A stretch of DNA of 64,000 bases from Sesamum alatum (Eukaryota > Streptophyta > Magnoliopsida > Lamiales > Pedaliaceae), in the NCBI GenBank assembly GCA_034509735.1, contig JACGWO010000007.1, positions 22,162,046 to 22,226,045 of the forward strand. Direction: 5' to 3'. A program made the position numbers and the translations under genes. Positions within the stretch are counted from its first letter, which is position 1, and each line of letters opens with the position of its first letter. This document shows positions 36,102-47,584 of this stretch, piece after piece. The notes under the pieces were generated by a model. The model saw nothing but the letters and a program-made list of their open reading frames with translations, was not told where the DNA came from and searched no databases.

Positions 36102-36112
36102 ATCTCCCACTT
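36102..36112 (-). promoter_or_regulatory. Polypurine tract, element B
   Basis: AAGTGGGAGAT on the minus strand, directly before the 3' LTR, about 5 bp after the pol stop. Confidence 0.8.
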
Positions 36113-36116
36113 GACC

Positions 36117-36812
36117 TTAAAGCCAATCGCCCATATGCCTAATCCCAATCTTCTCAAAATGTTGCGTATGAGCGCTTTGCGACATAGGCTTTGTCAGCGG
36201 ATCTACTGTGTTGTCTGCTGAGTTGACTCGGTCCATCCGAACGTCACCTCTTCCTACCATTTCTCTTAAAAGGTGGTAGCGTCTAAGAATGTGTTTGGAA
36301 CGATGATGAGATCTCGGTTCCTTTGCTTGTGCTATTGCTCCGTTGTTATCACAAATGATGACAAGGGGCTCGGCGATGCTAGGCACCACACCCAACTCTT
36401 GAATGTAGTTTCTCATCCAAACCGCTTCTTTGGCAGCTTCTGAAGCTGCTATGTATTCGGCCTCAATGGTGGAATCAGCAGTGGTTGCTTGCTTGGAACT
36501 TTTCCAAGCCACTACTCCTCCATTGAGCCTGAATATATAACCCGATTGAGACTTGGCATCATTGTCATCAGCCTGGAAGCTAGCATCGCTAAAGCCTTCC
36601 AGGATCAGTTCTCCATTGCCATAGACTAAAAACATTTTCTTAGTCCTCTTCAGGTACTTAAGGATGCCCTTAACTGCATTCCAATGTTCCTCTCTTGCAC
36701 AAGACTGATATCTGGTTGTTACACTCAAAGCGTAAGCAATGTCAGGTCTGGTGCAGTGGACCGCATATTGGATGCTTCCTACGGTAGAAGCATAGGGGAT
36801 GATTTTCATCTT
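36117..36812 (-). pseudogene. pol: Copia RNase H, element B
   Basis: The C-terminal pol domain, open for 230 codons: PYASTVGSIQYAVHCTRPDIAYA, then the RNase H blocks GFSDASFQADDNDAKSQSGYIF, STIEAEYIAASEAAKEAVWM and CDNNGAIAQAKEP, then HHRSKHILRRYHLLRE and a stop at 36117-36119. All recognisable active-site acidic residues are present. It is separated from RT by a frameshift near 36810. Taken alone it is the best-kept domain of element B. Confidence 0.92.
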
Positions 36813-37850
36813 TCAAGTTCCTTTCCAGTCTGCGGGGACTGTTTCTTGGATAACTTGATCTCATGCCTTATGGGAAGGAATCCTCGTTTGGAGTTGTCCA
36901 TCCGAAACCTTTTCAGGACTTTCTCCATATACGAGTTTTGGGTGAGTCCTAACATTCTCTTAGATCTGCCCCTGACAATCTGGACGCCTAGAATGTAGGA
37001 GGCTTAACCCAAATCCTTCATAGAAAACTGAGTGGATAACCATGCTTTTGCGTCACCCAACATTCTAACGTCATTTCCTATGAGTAGAATGTCATCCACA
37101 TAAAGCACTAGGAACACTATAGAGCTCCCACTGACCTTCTTGTATACACAAGGGTCAGATTCATTTTTGATGAAATCAGAACCCCGTATTACTTCATCAA
37201 AGTGAATGTTCCAACTTCGGGATGCTTGTTTGAGGCCATAGATGGACTTTTGGAGACGACAGACCTTCTGTTCTTCTCCGGTGGCCGTGAAACCCTCTGG
37301 CTGATCCATGTAGATCTCTTCCTCAACAAAACCATTGAGGAAAGCCATTTTCACGTCCATCTGCCATATCTCGTAGTGATACCATGCTGCTATGGCAAGC
37401 AGGATCCGAATGGACTTAGCCATGGCTACTGGCGAGTAGGTGTCCTCAAAATCGACCTCGGGTCGTTGAGTGTACCCTTTAGCTACTAGCCGGGCCTTAA
37501 AGGTTGTGAATTCACCATCAATGCCAAGTTTGCGCTTATAGACCCACTTACAGCCAACTGGCTTAACCCCTTTCGGTGGGTCTACAAGTGTCCAGACTTG
37601 GTTCTCACTCATGGAGTCCATTTCGATTTTCATGGCCTCAAGCCATTTTTTCGGAGTTGATGTCAGACATCGCTTCCCCGTATGTCTTAGGATCCTTATC
37701 CAGCAGACTGGTCGTATTTAGAAAGCCATATCTCACCGGAGGTCGAGACTCTCTAGCTTACCTATGGAGAATGGGAACGTCAATTGTGACTGTGGGTGCT
37801 GACTATATAGGAGCTGGCGGTTCAGGTACCGAGCCTGTCCCTTCCTAAGG
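36813..37850 (-). pseudogene. pol: Copia reverse transcriptase and upstream linker, element B
   Basis: From about 37850 down: the linker SRPPVRYGFLNTTSLL and TYGEAMSDI with two stops, then an open RT frame 37633-37004 with QVWTLVDPPKGVKPVGCKWVYK, FKARLVAKGYTQ, QMDVKMAFLNG, QSIYGLKQASRSWN-like KSIYGLKQASRSWN and the catalytic LYVDDILLIG. A TAA (at 37004-37006) interrupts after SMKDLG; the expected continuation (ASYILGVQIVR) follows in the same frame to about 36815. RT catalytic residues are intact. Confidence 0.92.
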
Positions 37851-38940
37851 TTGTCCTTTATGCCTAGCATGTTGGACTTCTCCAGGTTGGTTAACCCTTT
37901 GGGTATTTATCCTGAATCCTCTTGGTGAGGAATCCGCGTCTTCCACTGATGACTGGTTTCCATCACTTGACTTCAAGGATCAGTTCATCAGGTTAGATAT
38001 CCTCTGGAAAGCCTTGTTCCAAGAACACTGCGTTTCCTTGAAATAAATACCTTTTGTTCTAAGGGGTCATAGAAGTAATAACCTGCAGTTTCTTTAGGGT
38101 ATCTAACGAACCTGCATAAGCTAGACCTGGATTCTAGCTTGTCTCCCACTAGCCTCTTGACGTATGCGGGGCTACCCTACACTTTCAAGTAGTTGTAGGA
38201 CGCAGGCTTCCCGTGCCATACTTCATATGGCGTTCGGTCAATACACTGGTTGGCGCCAAATTTAATAACATGGCTGCAGTCTCCAATGCGTAGCCCCAAA
38301 AGGACAAGGGCAATTTGGTAAAACTCATCATGTATTGAACCATGTCTAACAGGGTTCGATTCCTCCTTTCAGAGACCCCATTTAACTGTGGTGTCCCGGG
38401 AGGTGTCCATTCAGATATTATACCATTTTCTTTAAGATAATCAAGGAACTCAGTACTAAGGTACTCTTCGCCTCGATCTGACCATAGGACTTTAATTTTG
38501 CAGCCGGTTTGGTTCTTAACTTCAAGTCTGAATTCTTTAAACCTCTCAAGAGCTTCAGACTTGTACCTCATCAGGTACACATAACCATATCGTGAATGAC
38601 CATCGATGAAGGTTATGAAGTAGGAGAACCCACCTCGGGCCTGCGTCCTTAGTGGTCCACATACGTTTGTATGGACCAGGTCCAACAGACTTGTGGCAAG
38701 CCTGCTTTGTCCTACAAAGGGCCTCTTGGTCATTTTCCCTCTTAGACAGGATTCACAAGTTGGTAGCTCACTCAAGTCCCCTACCTATAGGTTCTTTGAG
38801 TGTACCAATTTCTTCATCCTGTCTTGGGATATGTGACCTAGCCTAGCATGCCATAGTTGTGCGTTCCCGTTGTTATCTATTTTACATTTGTGTTGAGCGT
38901 TTAGAATGTAGTTCGTTTGTTGTAAGATGTAGAGCCCGTT
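37851..38940 (-). pseudogene. pol: Copia integrase, element B
   Basis: The zinc-binding end and core are open from 38775 to 38185: ELPTCESCLRGKMTKRPFVGQ, then HTNVCGPL where the family and the beta element have HTDVCGPL. The first catalytic Asp is thus Asn. The second Asp (LWSDRGEEYLS) and the Glu (GVSERRNRTLL) are present. Downstream (38184-37851) the C-terminal region decays into short frames. The Asp-to-Asn change alone should abolish strand transfer. Confidence 0.88.
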
Positions 38941-39340
38941 ATTAAGCGTACCAAGCAGATGAGCAATTCCACACCATCAAATAAAAGCAATTTTTATTGA
39001 TCATAAACTCAAATCCACTATTGTCTAACAACGTAATGAAAATGTTGTTTTTAATCTTACTAGGTATATAATAAACTTGCTCTAACTCTATACTAATACG
39101 ATCATTAACTACTAGAGTGGCAGATCCTACTGCTTCTGCCGAGATGGCCTTGCCATTCCCAAGCTTCAAGATCATATCCCAGCTATCCAATTTTCTACTT
39201 CTTTTCATCACCTGCAAATCATTGCAAATGTGAGCTCCACAGGCGGTATCTAATACCCAAAAGGCAGAGTTAGTAACCATATTAACCTCAATCACAAAGA
39301 TACCTTGTTCGGAGAGGAGTTTGGGGCACTCCTCTTCCAA
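38941..39340 (-). pseudogene. pol: Copia protease, element B
   Basis: Open from about 39340 to 38942. It begins just after the zinc knuckle with EECPKLLSEQGIFVIEVNM, then the aspartic protease site VLDTACGAHICND, followed by KLGNGKAISAEAVGSA and the YYIPSKIKNN region. A D-T-A/G-C-G motif is usual for this copia group. It ends in a shifted frame at MVWNCSSAWYA, so a frameshift separates it from integrase. Confidence 0.87.
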
Positions 39341-40163
39341 TGCCCTTTCTCACGGCAATTGATACATATGTAATATGCCCTCGACTGTTGCTTGGAGTCA
39401 ACCTTCCCTTTTCCTTTGCCTTTCCCCTCTTTGGCAATGGGAACACTCTTAGTGTTTGTAGCTGCTTTGATGGCTTTTCCCTTTCCCTTCTTCTTTTTAC
39501 AATGTCCGGCACCGTTGCCTTTCGTCTTGGAAGCCGAAGCATCTCCAAATAAAACCGACGGCGCGGACTTTTTGGTCGTTGCCTCGTATTGCACCAACAT
39601 ATTGATTAACTCATGAATACCCATCTCAAGTGTGTTCATGTTATAGTTAACAATAAATTGGTCCAAGGAGGGTGGGAGAGACTGAAGGATCACATCTATG
39701 TACGTCTCGTTATCGAGGCCTGCCTTTAGGTCCTCGAGCTTTTCCACCAGGGTAAGCATTTTAACCCCGTGCTCTTGTATAGAGGATCCTTCGGTCATTT
39801 TAGTTCCAAAGAACGCCTTCGTCGCGATGTACCTAGTATGCCGGTCTGGAGTGCATAGCAATCCTTCAGGCGAGCCATAATGGAAGGGACTTCGTCTAGC
39901 CTTTCATACTGCTTCAGAATCTCATTCGTCATAAAGGCAAGTATGATGCTACGGACTTTCCAGTTATCCTTATACCAAGTCTCAAACGTCTCACGTTCTT
40001 TTGGCATGGATCCTTCTGGCAAGGTCCTAGGGAACGACTAGTCCATGACGTAGCCTTGGTTCTCGTAATCTAGGACTATCCTTAGATTGCGCAACCAGTC
40101 ATTGTAATTTGTTCCATTAAACTTGTTGGTCTCAAGTATGGTTGATAATGGGTTCTTAGACAT
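39290..40163 (-). pseudogene. gag: Copia gag, element B
   Basis: The ATG is at 40163 (reverse), MSKNPLSTILETNK. A TAG near 40037 replaces CAG, and the frame then runs through TFETWYKDNWKVRSIILAFM and a frameshift near 39850. An open segment 39861-39292 follows (IATKAFFGTKMTEGSS, DVILQSLPPSLDQFIVNYN, HELINMLVQYEATT). A Lys-rich linker leads to the zinc knuckle CINCREKGHWKR. A one-base deletion near 39335 removes its last Cys from the frame. Confidence 0.9.
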
Positions 40164-40302
40164 TTTAAATCTACATTTAAAACAGAACTACGATCAGCAG
40201 AATTTTAAAAAGACGGAAGTTTTGATAAATAATTAAACGCTTGGACTTTAGTCATTTAATGCTCCCACTATTTATACGAAAACACGATACTCTCAAACGT
40301 CG
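40164..40302 (-). mobile_element. Element B leader stub
   Basis: Only about 140 bp of the leader next to gag remain (GCTCCCACTATTTATACG block on the plus strand). They fuse at TTTTCGGGA (40303-40311) to the inner part of the 5' LTR. The PBS, the hairpins and most of the leader are gone. Confidence 0.85.
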
Positions 40303-40584
40303 TTTTCGGGATTCCTTGACTTGGAGATTTCCATACTGATTCGGCGGAATTGATTTCATGGACCTACCTCCAAGCATAGTCCCAGTCCCCGAAATGCGAT
40401 TTCAGTCTGTGGGCTTTGTTTGCGTAGTGAACAGTTATAAAGCAGATAAAGTGAACACAAAAAAAGTACGTGCCAAATGAACTTCACTTCTTATTCATTA
40501 AGGATTTATTGAAACTTTGAAATTGTTCAGACATAGGTTACAATTCGCCTACCAAGATTGGCTACATGGTCACCTATTCTAACA
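40303..40584 (-). repeat. Element B 5' LTR remnant
   Basis: The first ~280 bp of an alpha LTR (TTTTCGGGATTCCTTGACTT to GGTCACCTATTCTAACA on the plus strand). The rest of the LTR, the PBS and most of the leader were deleted. Confidence 0.9.
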
Positions 40585-41717
40585 TTGTCTAGGGTGGTCC
40601 TATACTATTACAACAAATTAACCCAATGTCATGCCAATTGGCCTTGTACTCTACTTTTTTCGCCTTGATGTCTCATCATGGGCCTCCGTCCAACGTAGGC
40701 CTCCTTTTTCTCCGTGGGCTTGCCTTATTATACATAAAATGTAAAACCTCACCAAAAAGTTGTAACTACTCTCATTACAAGAGAAACAAAATACATTGAA
40801 AATAAAAGAAAAAAACACAACCCTTAATATCATGAGGTGAAAGTGGGAGATAATAGTCCCAAAACAAGAGGCACGCAGGCCCCACTCAAAAGAAATTTAA
40901 AACCATACATAGATCAATGGGCTTCGTGATCATCACTTGTTAATCCAATCAACAAAACACAACACAATTACATATCCAATATAATCATGCTCCAAATAAT
41001 ACAAACCATATATTAAATCAATGATATCCAATACCATTTCACACCATAATTAAATGCAGAAAAATACATATAAAAAATGCAATTAAAAAATGGATATTAG
41101 AAACCTCAACAACCCATATACATTTCCCATTTTTTTAGTTCAGAAATCATTTCCAAAATAATCTTAGGTTATTTAATTTTAGGAAAAATCATTCTCAACA
41201 AAAATTAAATCAGTCATAAATTAAATATTTCAGAAAAAAATATGCAGAATACCAGAAAATCAATTTTCTGAAAAAATGGTGAAAAAACGGCACTACTTGC
41301 ACGTCCGGTCACATAGCCGGCCGCGCGCGCGCTGGCGCCACTACTTGCACGTCGTGCACGCCTAGCGTGCACGGCCGGCAACGGGTGCGCGCGCGATTGC
41401 CCTGAACACCCGCACGCCCACGCGCTCGCCCTGCGCACATGCCTGTGTGCGGCAGCGGCTGTTGCTGCCGTAATTTTTTATTTTTTTAATATATTCTGCA
41501 CATAAAAAACTGAAATAAATACCCAGATTTCAGAAAATTCAATGCTCTAAAATCACCCAAAATTCCATGATTAATCAACATAATTAAACATGCAAATTGC
41601 AACAAATAATAATGAAAATTAAAAGCAATAAACACATGCTTTTAAAGCCGATCTAAACACGTTGAACAGGCTTGCACACTTAAAAACATGTAATCCATAG
41701 CCACATACACCGATCCA
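40585..41717 (-). mobile_element. Element A leader, PBS-proximal part
   Basis: Continuation of A's leader beyond element B: the CCTAGACAA junction, CCTCACCAAAAAG, CTCTCATTAC, AT-rich blocks near 41030-41230, a GC-rich island (41305-41468) and an AT-rich stretch up to the PBS. No credible gene. Confidence 0.85.
41305..41468 (-). repeat. GC-rich island in element A leader
   Basis: About 160 bp of GC-rich sequence (GGCCGCGCGCGCGCTGGCGCC and similar) in AT-rich leader, at the same relative place as the islands at 1419-1700 and 50650-50886. It includes a repeated ACTACTTGCACGTC (41293-41306 and 41340-41353). Confidence 0.78.
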
Positions 41718-41730
41718 GGCTATGATACCA
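41718..41730 (-). promoter_or_regulatory. Primer-binding site, element A (variant)
   Basis: TGGTATCATAGCC on the minus strand, two bases from the LTR end. It differs at one base from the initiator tRNA-Met complement TGGTATCAGAGC. Confidence 0.85.
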
Positions 41731-41732
41731 CT

Positions 41733-43136
41733 TGAAGGAAAGCAGATCGACTCGGGAACGCGGCGGAAGCCCGGGGGAGATAAAATGTGCGGAATAAAAG
41801 AATTTAAATTGCGTTCAAGGGGTGTACCCTTGAACGTTCCCGGGCTATCAGTGTATAAATGCAGAATATAAACATATAAAATAAATAAGTGTTCGTGGCA
41901 ATAGAATAAAGAAGAAACGGAGAGCATAAATGTAAATCGGAATACCTTTCTCGATTTTGTATTTCGATCGGCTACACGCGTTGATTCCTTCCAAAGTTCA
42001 TCCATGCGAGGCCTCAACATAGAGACACTCTAACGTAGTCCACACCACACCGGGAGAAATCTCATTTTTCTTGCTAGAGAAAAATGTATCTAGAGGATGA
42101 AATCAAAAAAGGGATTACACTATCGAATTAGTGTTCCTTCTTGATCGTACTTTGTTCTTCAATTGTACCTAGATAAATGAAGTGACAAATAGGATTTAGA
42201 GAGTAGAGAGAGAGGGGCCAAAAATGGATTGAGAGAGTGCGTAGAGCGTGTTCTTCTTTTTTTTAGAAAAAAGATGAATAATAAAACTCTTGTCTTTGAT
42301 GATATTATATACACACACATATATATATATATATAATTTATTAATGTGTTATTGGAATGTGTCTAGGTTCATCCAAGGATGTCTAGATACATTCCAATCA
42401 ATCCCCATTAATCATCAATTTAGCCTACCATTTCATAAGGTATGATTTAATCATACCAAGTGAAAGAGGCTTGATTTGAATTGATTTTTCTCTTTCGAAA
42501 AGAGACAAGTCAACTTGTCATCAAAGGCCTCCATGGCCGATTTTAGTACTTCCAAAAGAAGTATTTTTCGACCATCCCCTTTTAGAAGAAGTCCAACTTC
42601 TTCTAAATGCAAAAGTGGAATTAACACCTCTCTTGGACCAAGATTTAATGGACACGATTTTATTGTAATCCAATTAAAATAAGCCCAAGAATTAAGTTCT
42701 ATTTAATTCATTGTCCAATTAAATAATTCTCATTGATCTTTTAATCCAATTAGTAGATCCAAGCTTCGATTCTCTATTTAATCGATAAATCTCATTTACC
42801 GATAAAATGAGGGCCTGATACAATATCGGCCCGTCCATCCAGTGGACAATCCCATATGTAATCCAATTACTTATCATCCTCTGAAATTGACTCCAAGTCA
42901 ATTCCTTCACTTCCCCGGTGATTTGTGTGTGACCCTTTAAGTTCAGCCTCAGCTAGACTTGGGCTCGTGTCCAACAGGAGCCCGTCACCATGGGTGGCCG
43001 TCTAGCAATGGTCCATGGCACTAGAAAATATGTGAATATTGGCATGAATATTTAGGTATCGATTCCGCATGGGTACGTACGATCCTACTGTCGACCGTCT
43101 TCCGGCCTTAATTTAGGGTATGGAATTGGTCGTCGG
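41733..43136 (-). repeat. Element A 5' LTR, truncated
   Basis: It starts TGAAGGAAAGCAGATCG (LTR end, reverse) and matches 24147-25614. It stops at about 43136, after the GGTATGGAATTGG block, where plus-strand pol debris takes over. About 650 bp at the LTR start are missing. Confidence 0.87.
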
Positions 43137-44081
43137 ATCAATAGCTTAGAGCTATTGAATCCGTCATGAAAATTCAATCTGGGTTTTGAAATTTTGTGTT
43201 ACTAGAATATTCATTTTGACGAGTTCATACACAGTATGACTCGATCAATAACGGGCTTTAGGGTCAGTGAGAGGATAGTTTTGTTCCAATTATTTAGTGC
43301 GTAACGTCTTATTCATTTGGAATGAATTTAAGATGTTAGGAAACATTGAAACATGAGCATTGTTCATGAAATTCTCCATGAGAGGAATTGAATTCCTTTA
43401 TACGGGGTAAGCTGTTCAGACTCAGTTACGATGTACTGATGAGAAAGCTATGTCTTTGCCTTAGGTAGCATCAAAATGTTGTTGTTAATTTTTTGTATGA
43501 TTTGGGCATAACAACGGTTATTGGGCTTATGCCAAGAAGGCAGTGGACAACTGTTGAGAATAGTCTTTAATACCTGAATAAGGATTAAAATAAATGTTCT
43601 TGATGCACATTTTGTGGAAGGTTGATTCTGGGAGGCTATGGCGATACTAACTTCCAGAATCATGTGAATAATGTTTAGTCTCAATATGTATGTACATTTG
43701 GACTTAATGGTGAGTGTGATGGCTTGGAATGGTTTCAAGCAGGATACCATGACATGTTATTATGAAATTCAAATGTATGGCAACTTTGGAAGTCGTTACT
43801 GGAAAGTGGTTTGAATTGAAAACCACATCCATGGGATGGGTGTGGTGCCTACCAGGGCCGAGCCAGTAGTTGCCTTGGAGGCAAAAAACTAGGCTTTGGC
43901 AAAAGCAGTTGGGCCCGAGATCTCATCACATATCCATAGAAAATTCTTAGACAACACCATTTGCAGACAGAGGTGACATGGTTGGACCGTGTTACTTCGA
44001 CAGAGAAACGTAGTAGACCCCCAAGATCAAGCCAGTACCGTAGATTGCTCATGCTCAGAAGGCTCTGAGCAACATGGGTAA
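43137..44081 (+). pseudogene. pol: Copia pol debris (RT-RNase H region), plus strand
   Basis: It tracks element D at 20140-20300 (ATAGCTTAGAGCTATTGAATCC, ATATTCATTTTGACGA, TATGACTCGATCAATAA) and continues through RNase H remnants to just before the pol end (CAGAAGGCTCTGAGCAACATGGG at 44056-44078, where related elements end pol). No usable frame. It belongs to the same decayed subfamily as A and D. Confidence 0.7.
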
Positions 44082-44815
44082 TGAAGGACAAGCGGATCCG
44101 CCCGGGAGCACGAGCGGAACCGAGAAGTATGGAAAATACGTAAATTTAAATCAAATAAATAAAACTTAATCCCAAGGGGTTTACCCTTGGGTGCTCAACC
44201 AGGAGTTCGATGTAGAATGTATTAATATTGAAGCATATATTATACATAGGGCGTAGATGAAATGTAAATCTACAAAAGCGTGATTAACCGTTACCTTTGT
44301 AGATTTCATGTGTGCGCGGCTACTTGCGTTGTTCCTTCTCCGGAATGTTCACAAAGTCCAAATGTATGGACTCTCCAAAGGTGATCCATACCACACTGGA
44401 AGAAACTCACGTTCTCCGTGCTAGGAGAAAACGGGTTTATGAAGGAATGAGTTTAAGAGAATAAACACTATGAATTAGTGTTCTGTTAAACCTACTTTGT
44501 TCTTCCTTTTGATCCAAGATCAAATGAAGAACACAAGTGGGAGAGGGAGAGAGAGGGCCGAGAGTGAGAGAGAGAAGAGAGTCCGATTTTACTTCTTCTT
44601 TTCCTATAAAAGATGAATAATGATTCTCTTACATAAGGTGTTGTATATACTCATATATATACATAATTAATGTGATTATTAGAATGTGTCTAGGTTCATC
44701 CAAGGATGTCTAGATACATCCCAATCAATCACCATCAATTATTCAATCAAGCATACAAACTTTTAACGTATGATCAAATCATACCAAAAGGGAAGGGCTT
44801 GATTCAATCAAGCAT
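44082..44815 (-). mobile_element. Beta LTR fragment, reverse
   Basis: It starts TGAAGGACAAGCGGATCCGC and follows C's 5' LTR for about 730 bp, through GATGTCTAGATACATCCCAATC. It stops inside the LTR and joins an opposite-strand beta LTR at a shared AACTT. Confidence 0.82.
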
Positions 44816-46876
44816 ACCAACTTGTATCGCAACAAAGCCCACAGACCATGGTTAACAACTCGCGCAGTTGGGCCACGCATTGGATGGTGGTCATGAAACC
44901 AACTGATTAAGAGTTGGGTCTGAAACGTTCTAGGTCGAGGACCTCGAGACAGGGCATCGAGAGTCCTATTGAGACTTGCGTTAAGAGTCGTGTTCATTGG
45001 ATGAGTGCCGTGTTTCATCGGCAACAGGCGTGGGATACCTACACGATCTTGATGGGTTGGTCGACTGAGGTCGAGCCGACTGGATTGACTCGCGGGGATC
45101 ATCATATGGAAGCCTTGGAGGCTTGGTCGGTATGATTGGTTTTTTCCCCGGTTCCGATAGTACGGGAGTAATCCTCAGACTTGAGGGATCATGGCAGTCG
45201 CGTGCACATGACGGCTATATCTTGGATCTGGCGAGAGGTAATCATTCTATAAGATGATTATCATAAGCCTTGTCCAATGCAGTCGGAATGTGTAGCGAGG
45301 ACGGTGGATTCCAAGAAGAGGATCCGTCCCCTGTTAGTATGTGATAGAGATATCTCCTATGCACTCGAAGACACGTTCATGCTCTTTGAAACTGTGGCCA
45401 CAGTGGTTGGTCGAACAGGGAATAGTTTCCTGTGTCGACGCAATGAAGCATACGTTGTCTCGAGTATTAAGCATAGATGCCTAGTCAAGGATGGGAACCG
45501 ACGCCCAATTCCATACCCTAGACTAAAGCCGAGAGACGGTAGACGGAAGGATCGTACCCGTACGGAATCGGCGCCTAAATGTTCACGCCAATTCACCTAG
45601 TCTCTAGTGCCATGGACCGTTGCTAGACGGCCACCCATGGTAACGGGCCCTTGTGGGACACGGGCCCAAATCTAGCTGAGGGTGAACCTAAAGGGTCACA
45701 CACAAATCACCGAGGAGGTTGAGAGATCGACTTGGAGTCAATCTAGAAGGATAAAATAAGTAATTGGATTACTTAAGGGAAAGTCCATTGGATGGACGGG
45801 CCGATTTTGTATCGGGCTTTCGTTTAATCGGTAAATTGGATTTTCGATTAAATATGGAAAGTTGAGACGTTGAGACGTTGGATCTTTTAATTGGATTAAA
45901 CGATCAATGAAAATATTTTAAATGGACATTAAATTGGATTTAATGTTGGGTTCGTCATAATTGGATTACGATAAAACCCGGTCCGTTAAATTATACCCGA
46001 GAGGAGAAATAATTCCTATTTTGGAATAGGAAGAAGTTGGACTTCTTCCCTTAATTAAACATAGCCGACATGCTCCCTTGGAGGAAGCAAAATCAGCCAT
46101 GTTTCATGCTAGGTGGTATGTTGACTTATCTCTTTTGGAAAGAGACAAATCAACTCCAATCAAGATCTTCCCTTTTGGTATGATTTGATCATACCATCAA
46201 TTTTGGTAGGCTTGATTGAAGAATTGATGGTGATTGATTGAGGTGAATCTAGACACATTCCAATAATCACGTTAATTATGTATATATATTAGAATATACA
46301 ACACCAAGCATAAGTGATTCATTATTCATCTTTTTCTAGGAAAAAGAGAAGACAAAAAATCCCTCTCCTCTCTCTCAACTCTCGGCCTCTCTCCCTCTCT
46401 CACACTTGTGTTCTTCACTTGATTTTGAATCAAGAAGAAGAACAAAGTGAGTTCAAGAGAGTATTAATTCATAGTGTTCTTCTCTTAAACCGATTCCTTC
46501 TATAACCCGTTCTTTTCTAGCAAGAAGAACGTGTGTTTCTTCAAGTGTGGTGTGGATCACCTTTGTAGAATCCATACATTTGGATTTCGTGAGCATTCCG
46601 GAGAAGGAACAATGCAAGTAGCCGGGAGCATACGCTAAACAATCGAAGGTAAAAGTCTCCTTACGCTTTGATTGATTTATCATATATATATATCTATGCC
46701 CTATGTGTTTAAATATATGTTTCCAATATTTATACATCCTACATCGAACGCCCGGTTGAGCACCCAAGGATACAGCCCTTGGGATTCGTTTATTTCAATT
46801 TGATTTAAATTTATGCACCATTTCTCGCTTTCTCGCTTCCGCTCGCGCTCCCGGGCGGATCCGCTTGTCCTTTCAT
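44816..46876 (+). mobile_element. Beta LTR, plus strand, 5'-truncated
   Basis: It matches 58469-60696 from about base 160 (TATCGCAACAAAGCCCACAGACC) to the end GGATCCGCTTGTCCTTTCA. The first ~160 bp are missing. No PBS follows; instead reverse-strand leader C begins at 46877. A TATATATA tract lies near 46281. Confidence 0.85.
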
Positions 46877-46994
46877 CTCGTTCCATGAGATTCCCAAGAT
46901 AATTGCCTCACCCTTTCACGTGATCCCGAGGACTCCAAGCGAGTCACGCTATTTGGGCATTAGACTCGATCCAATCAACCGATTCATAGACCCA

Positions 46995-47415
46995 CTGCTA
47001 CCTCCACGACTCGTGAGATAGGTAACAGCAGTCTACTCCTCGTTCATGACAAAGCGCAGCTTCTTTTAAGCACGATAGTCGTGCCACGACTCGTGAGACC
47101 ACGCTATCAACGTAAACCAGCTTTCTGACTTTGCCATGGATGGAAGGCATGGACAAACTCCTAGAGTCCAAGTCCATTTATCAAGGGTCTAATATTTTGA
47201 AATTCGGTCCGACCAAGTGAGAGTTGAAATGACCAAGATCCCATACACATATACATACATAATGCATAATTTAAAGTTTGCATCCCATAGCAATAATATG
47301 ATAAATAAACCATTCATTCACTATAAAAGCCAGATGCAAAATTAAAGCCTAGCACACCCCTGTTGGATGATCAAAAGCCCGAATCCTATGCGACCCACTG
47401 AACCCGCAGTGGATC
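46995..47415 (-). promoter_or_regulatory. Leader hairpins H0, H1, H2, element C
   Basis: On the minus strand H1 (47108-47074) has GATA/TATC and CGTG/CACG arms around the CACGAGTCGTG core (47095-47085). H2 (47028-46995) has CTGTTACCT/AGGTAGCAG (one T.G) around the core at 47015-47005. The cores are 80 nt apart. H0 (47415-47392) pairs GATCCACTG with CAGTGGGTC (one T.G). Confidence 0.68.
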
Positions 47416-47584
47416 TATGTTCAATCTAGGGTTGGTCCTACACTATTACATTTAATAGCAACCTGATCAATATGCTGATGGGCCTTGCTCTCTTTTCTCC
47501 TTCAAATCTTCATGGAACGCCTTGGATTCTCCATTCTGGGCGCTCCATTTGGACCATCCTTCATCTCCACCAATAAATTCCTTA

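Larger units (their letters stand above)
34108..40584 (-). mobile_element. Copia element B (reverse), inserted in A's leader
   Basis: Read right to left: a 5' LTR remnant (40584-40303) fused to the last part of the leader (40302-40164), gag, protease, integrase, RT, RNase H, polypurine tract, and a complete 3' LTR (36101-34108). Flanking duplications are CTGTC (34103-34107) and TTGTC (40585-40589), one mismatch. The intact A-type leader elsewhere reads CTGTC at this point on the same strand. Coding domains are far better kept than in A or D, but at least six lesions are visible. Confidence 0.92.
24147..43136 (-). mobile_element. Copia element A (reverse), with nested insertions
   Basis: Read right to left: 5' LTR (43136-41733), PBS (41730-41718), leader (41717-40585, then 34107-33351 after element B), gag (33350-32502), pol remnants (32500-30083) and 3' LTR (30082-24147, with two solo LTRs nested one in the other). 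Both outer LTR ends are truncated, so no outer target duplication remains. The coding region is short and scrambled, in the same way as element D. This suggests a non-autonomous element moved by proteins of relatives (inference). Confidence 0.85.

Noticed and set aside
39340..39880. Plus-strand ORFs opposite element B gag
   Set aside because: Shadows of the reverse-strand Lys-rich gag coding sequence.
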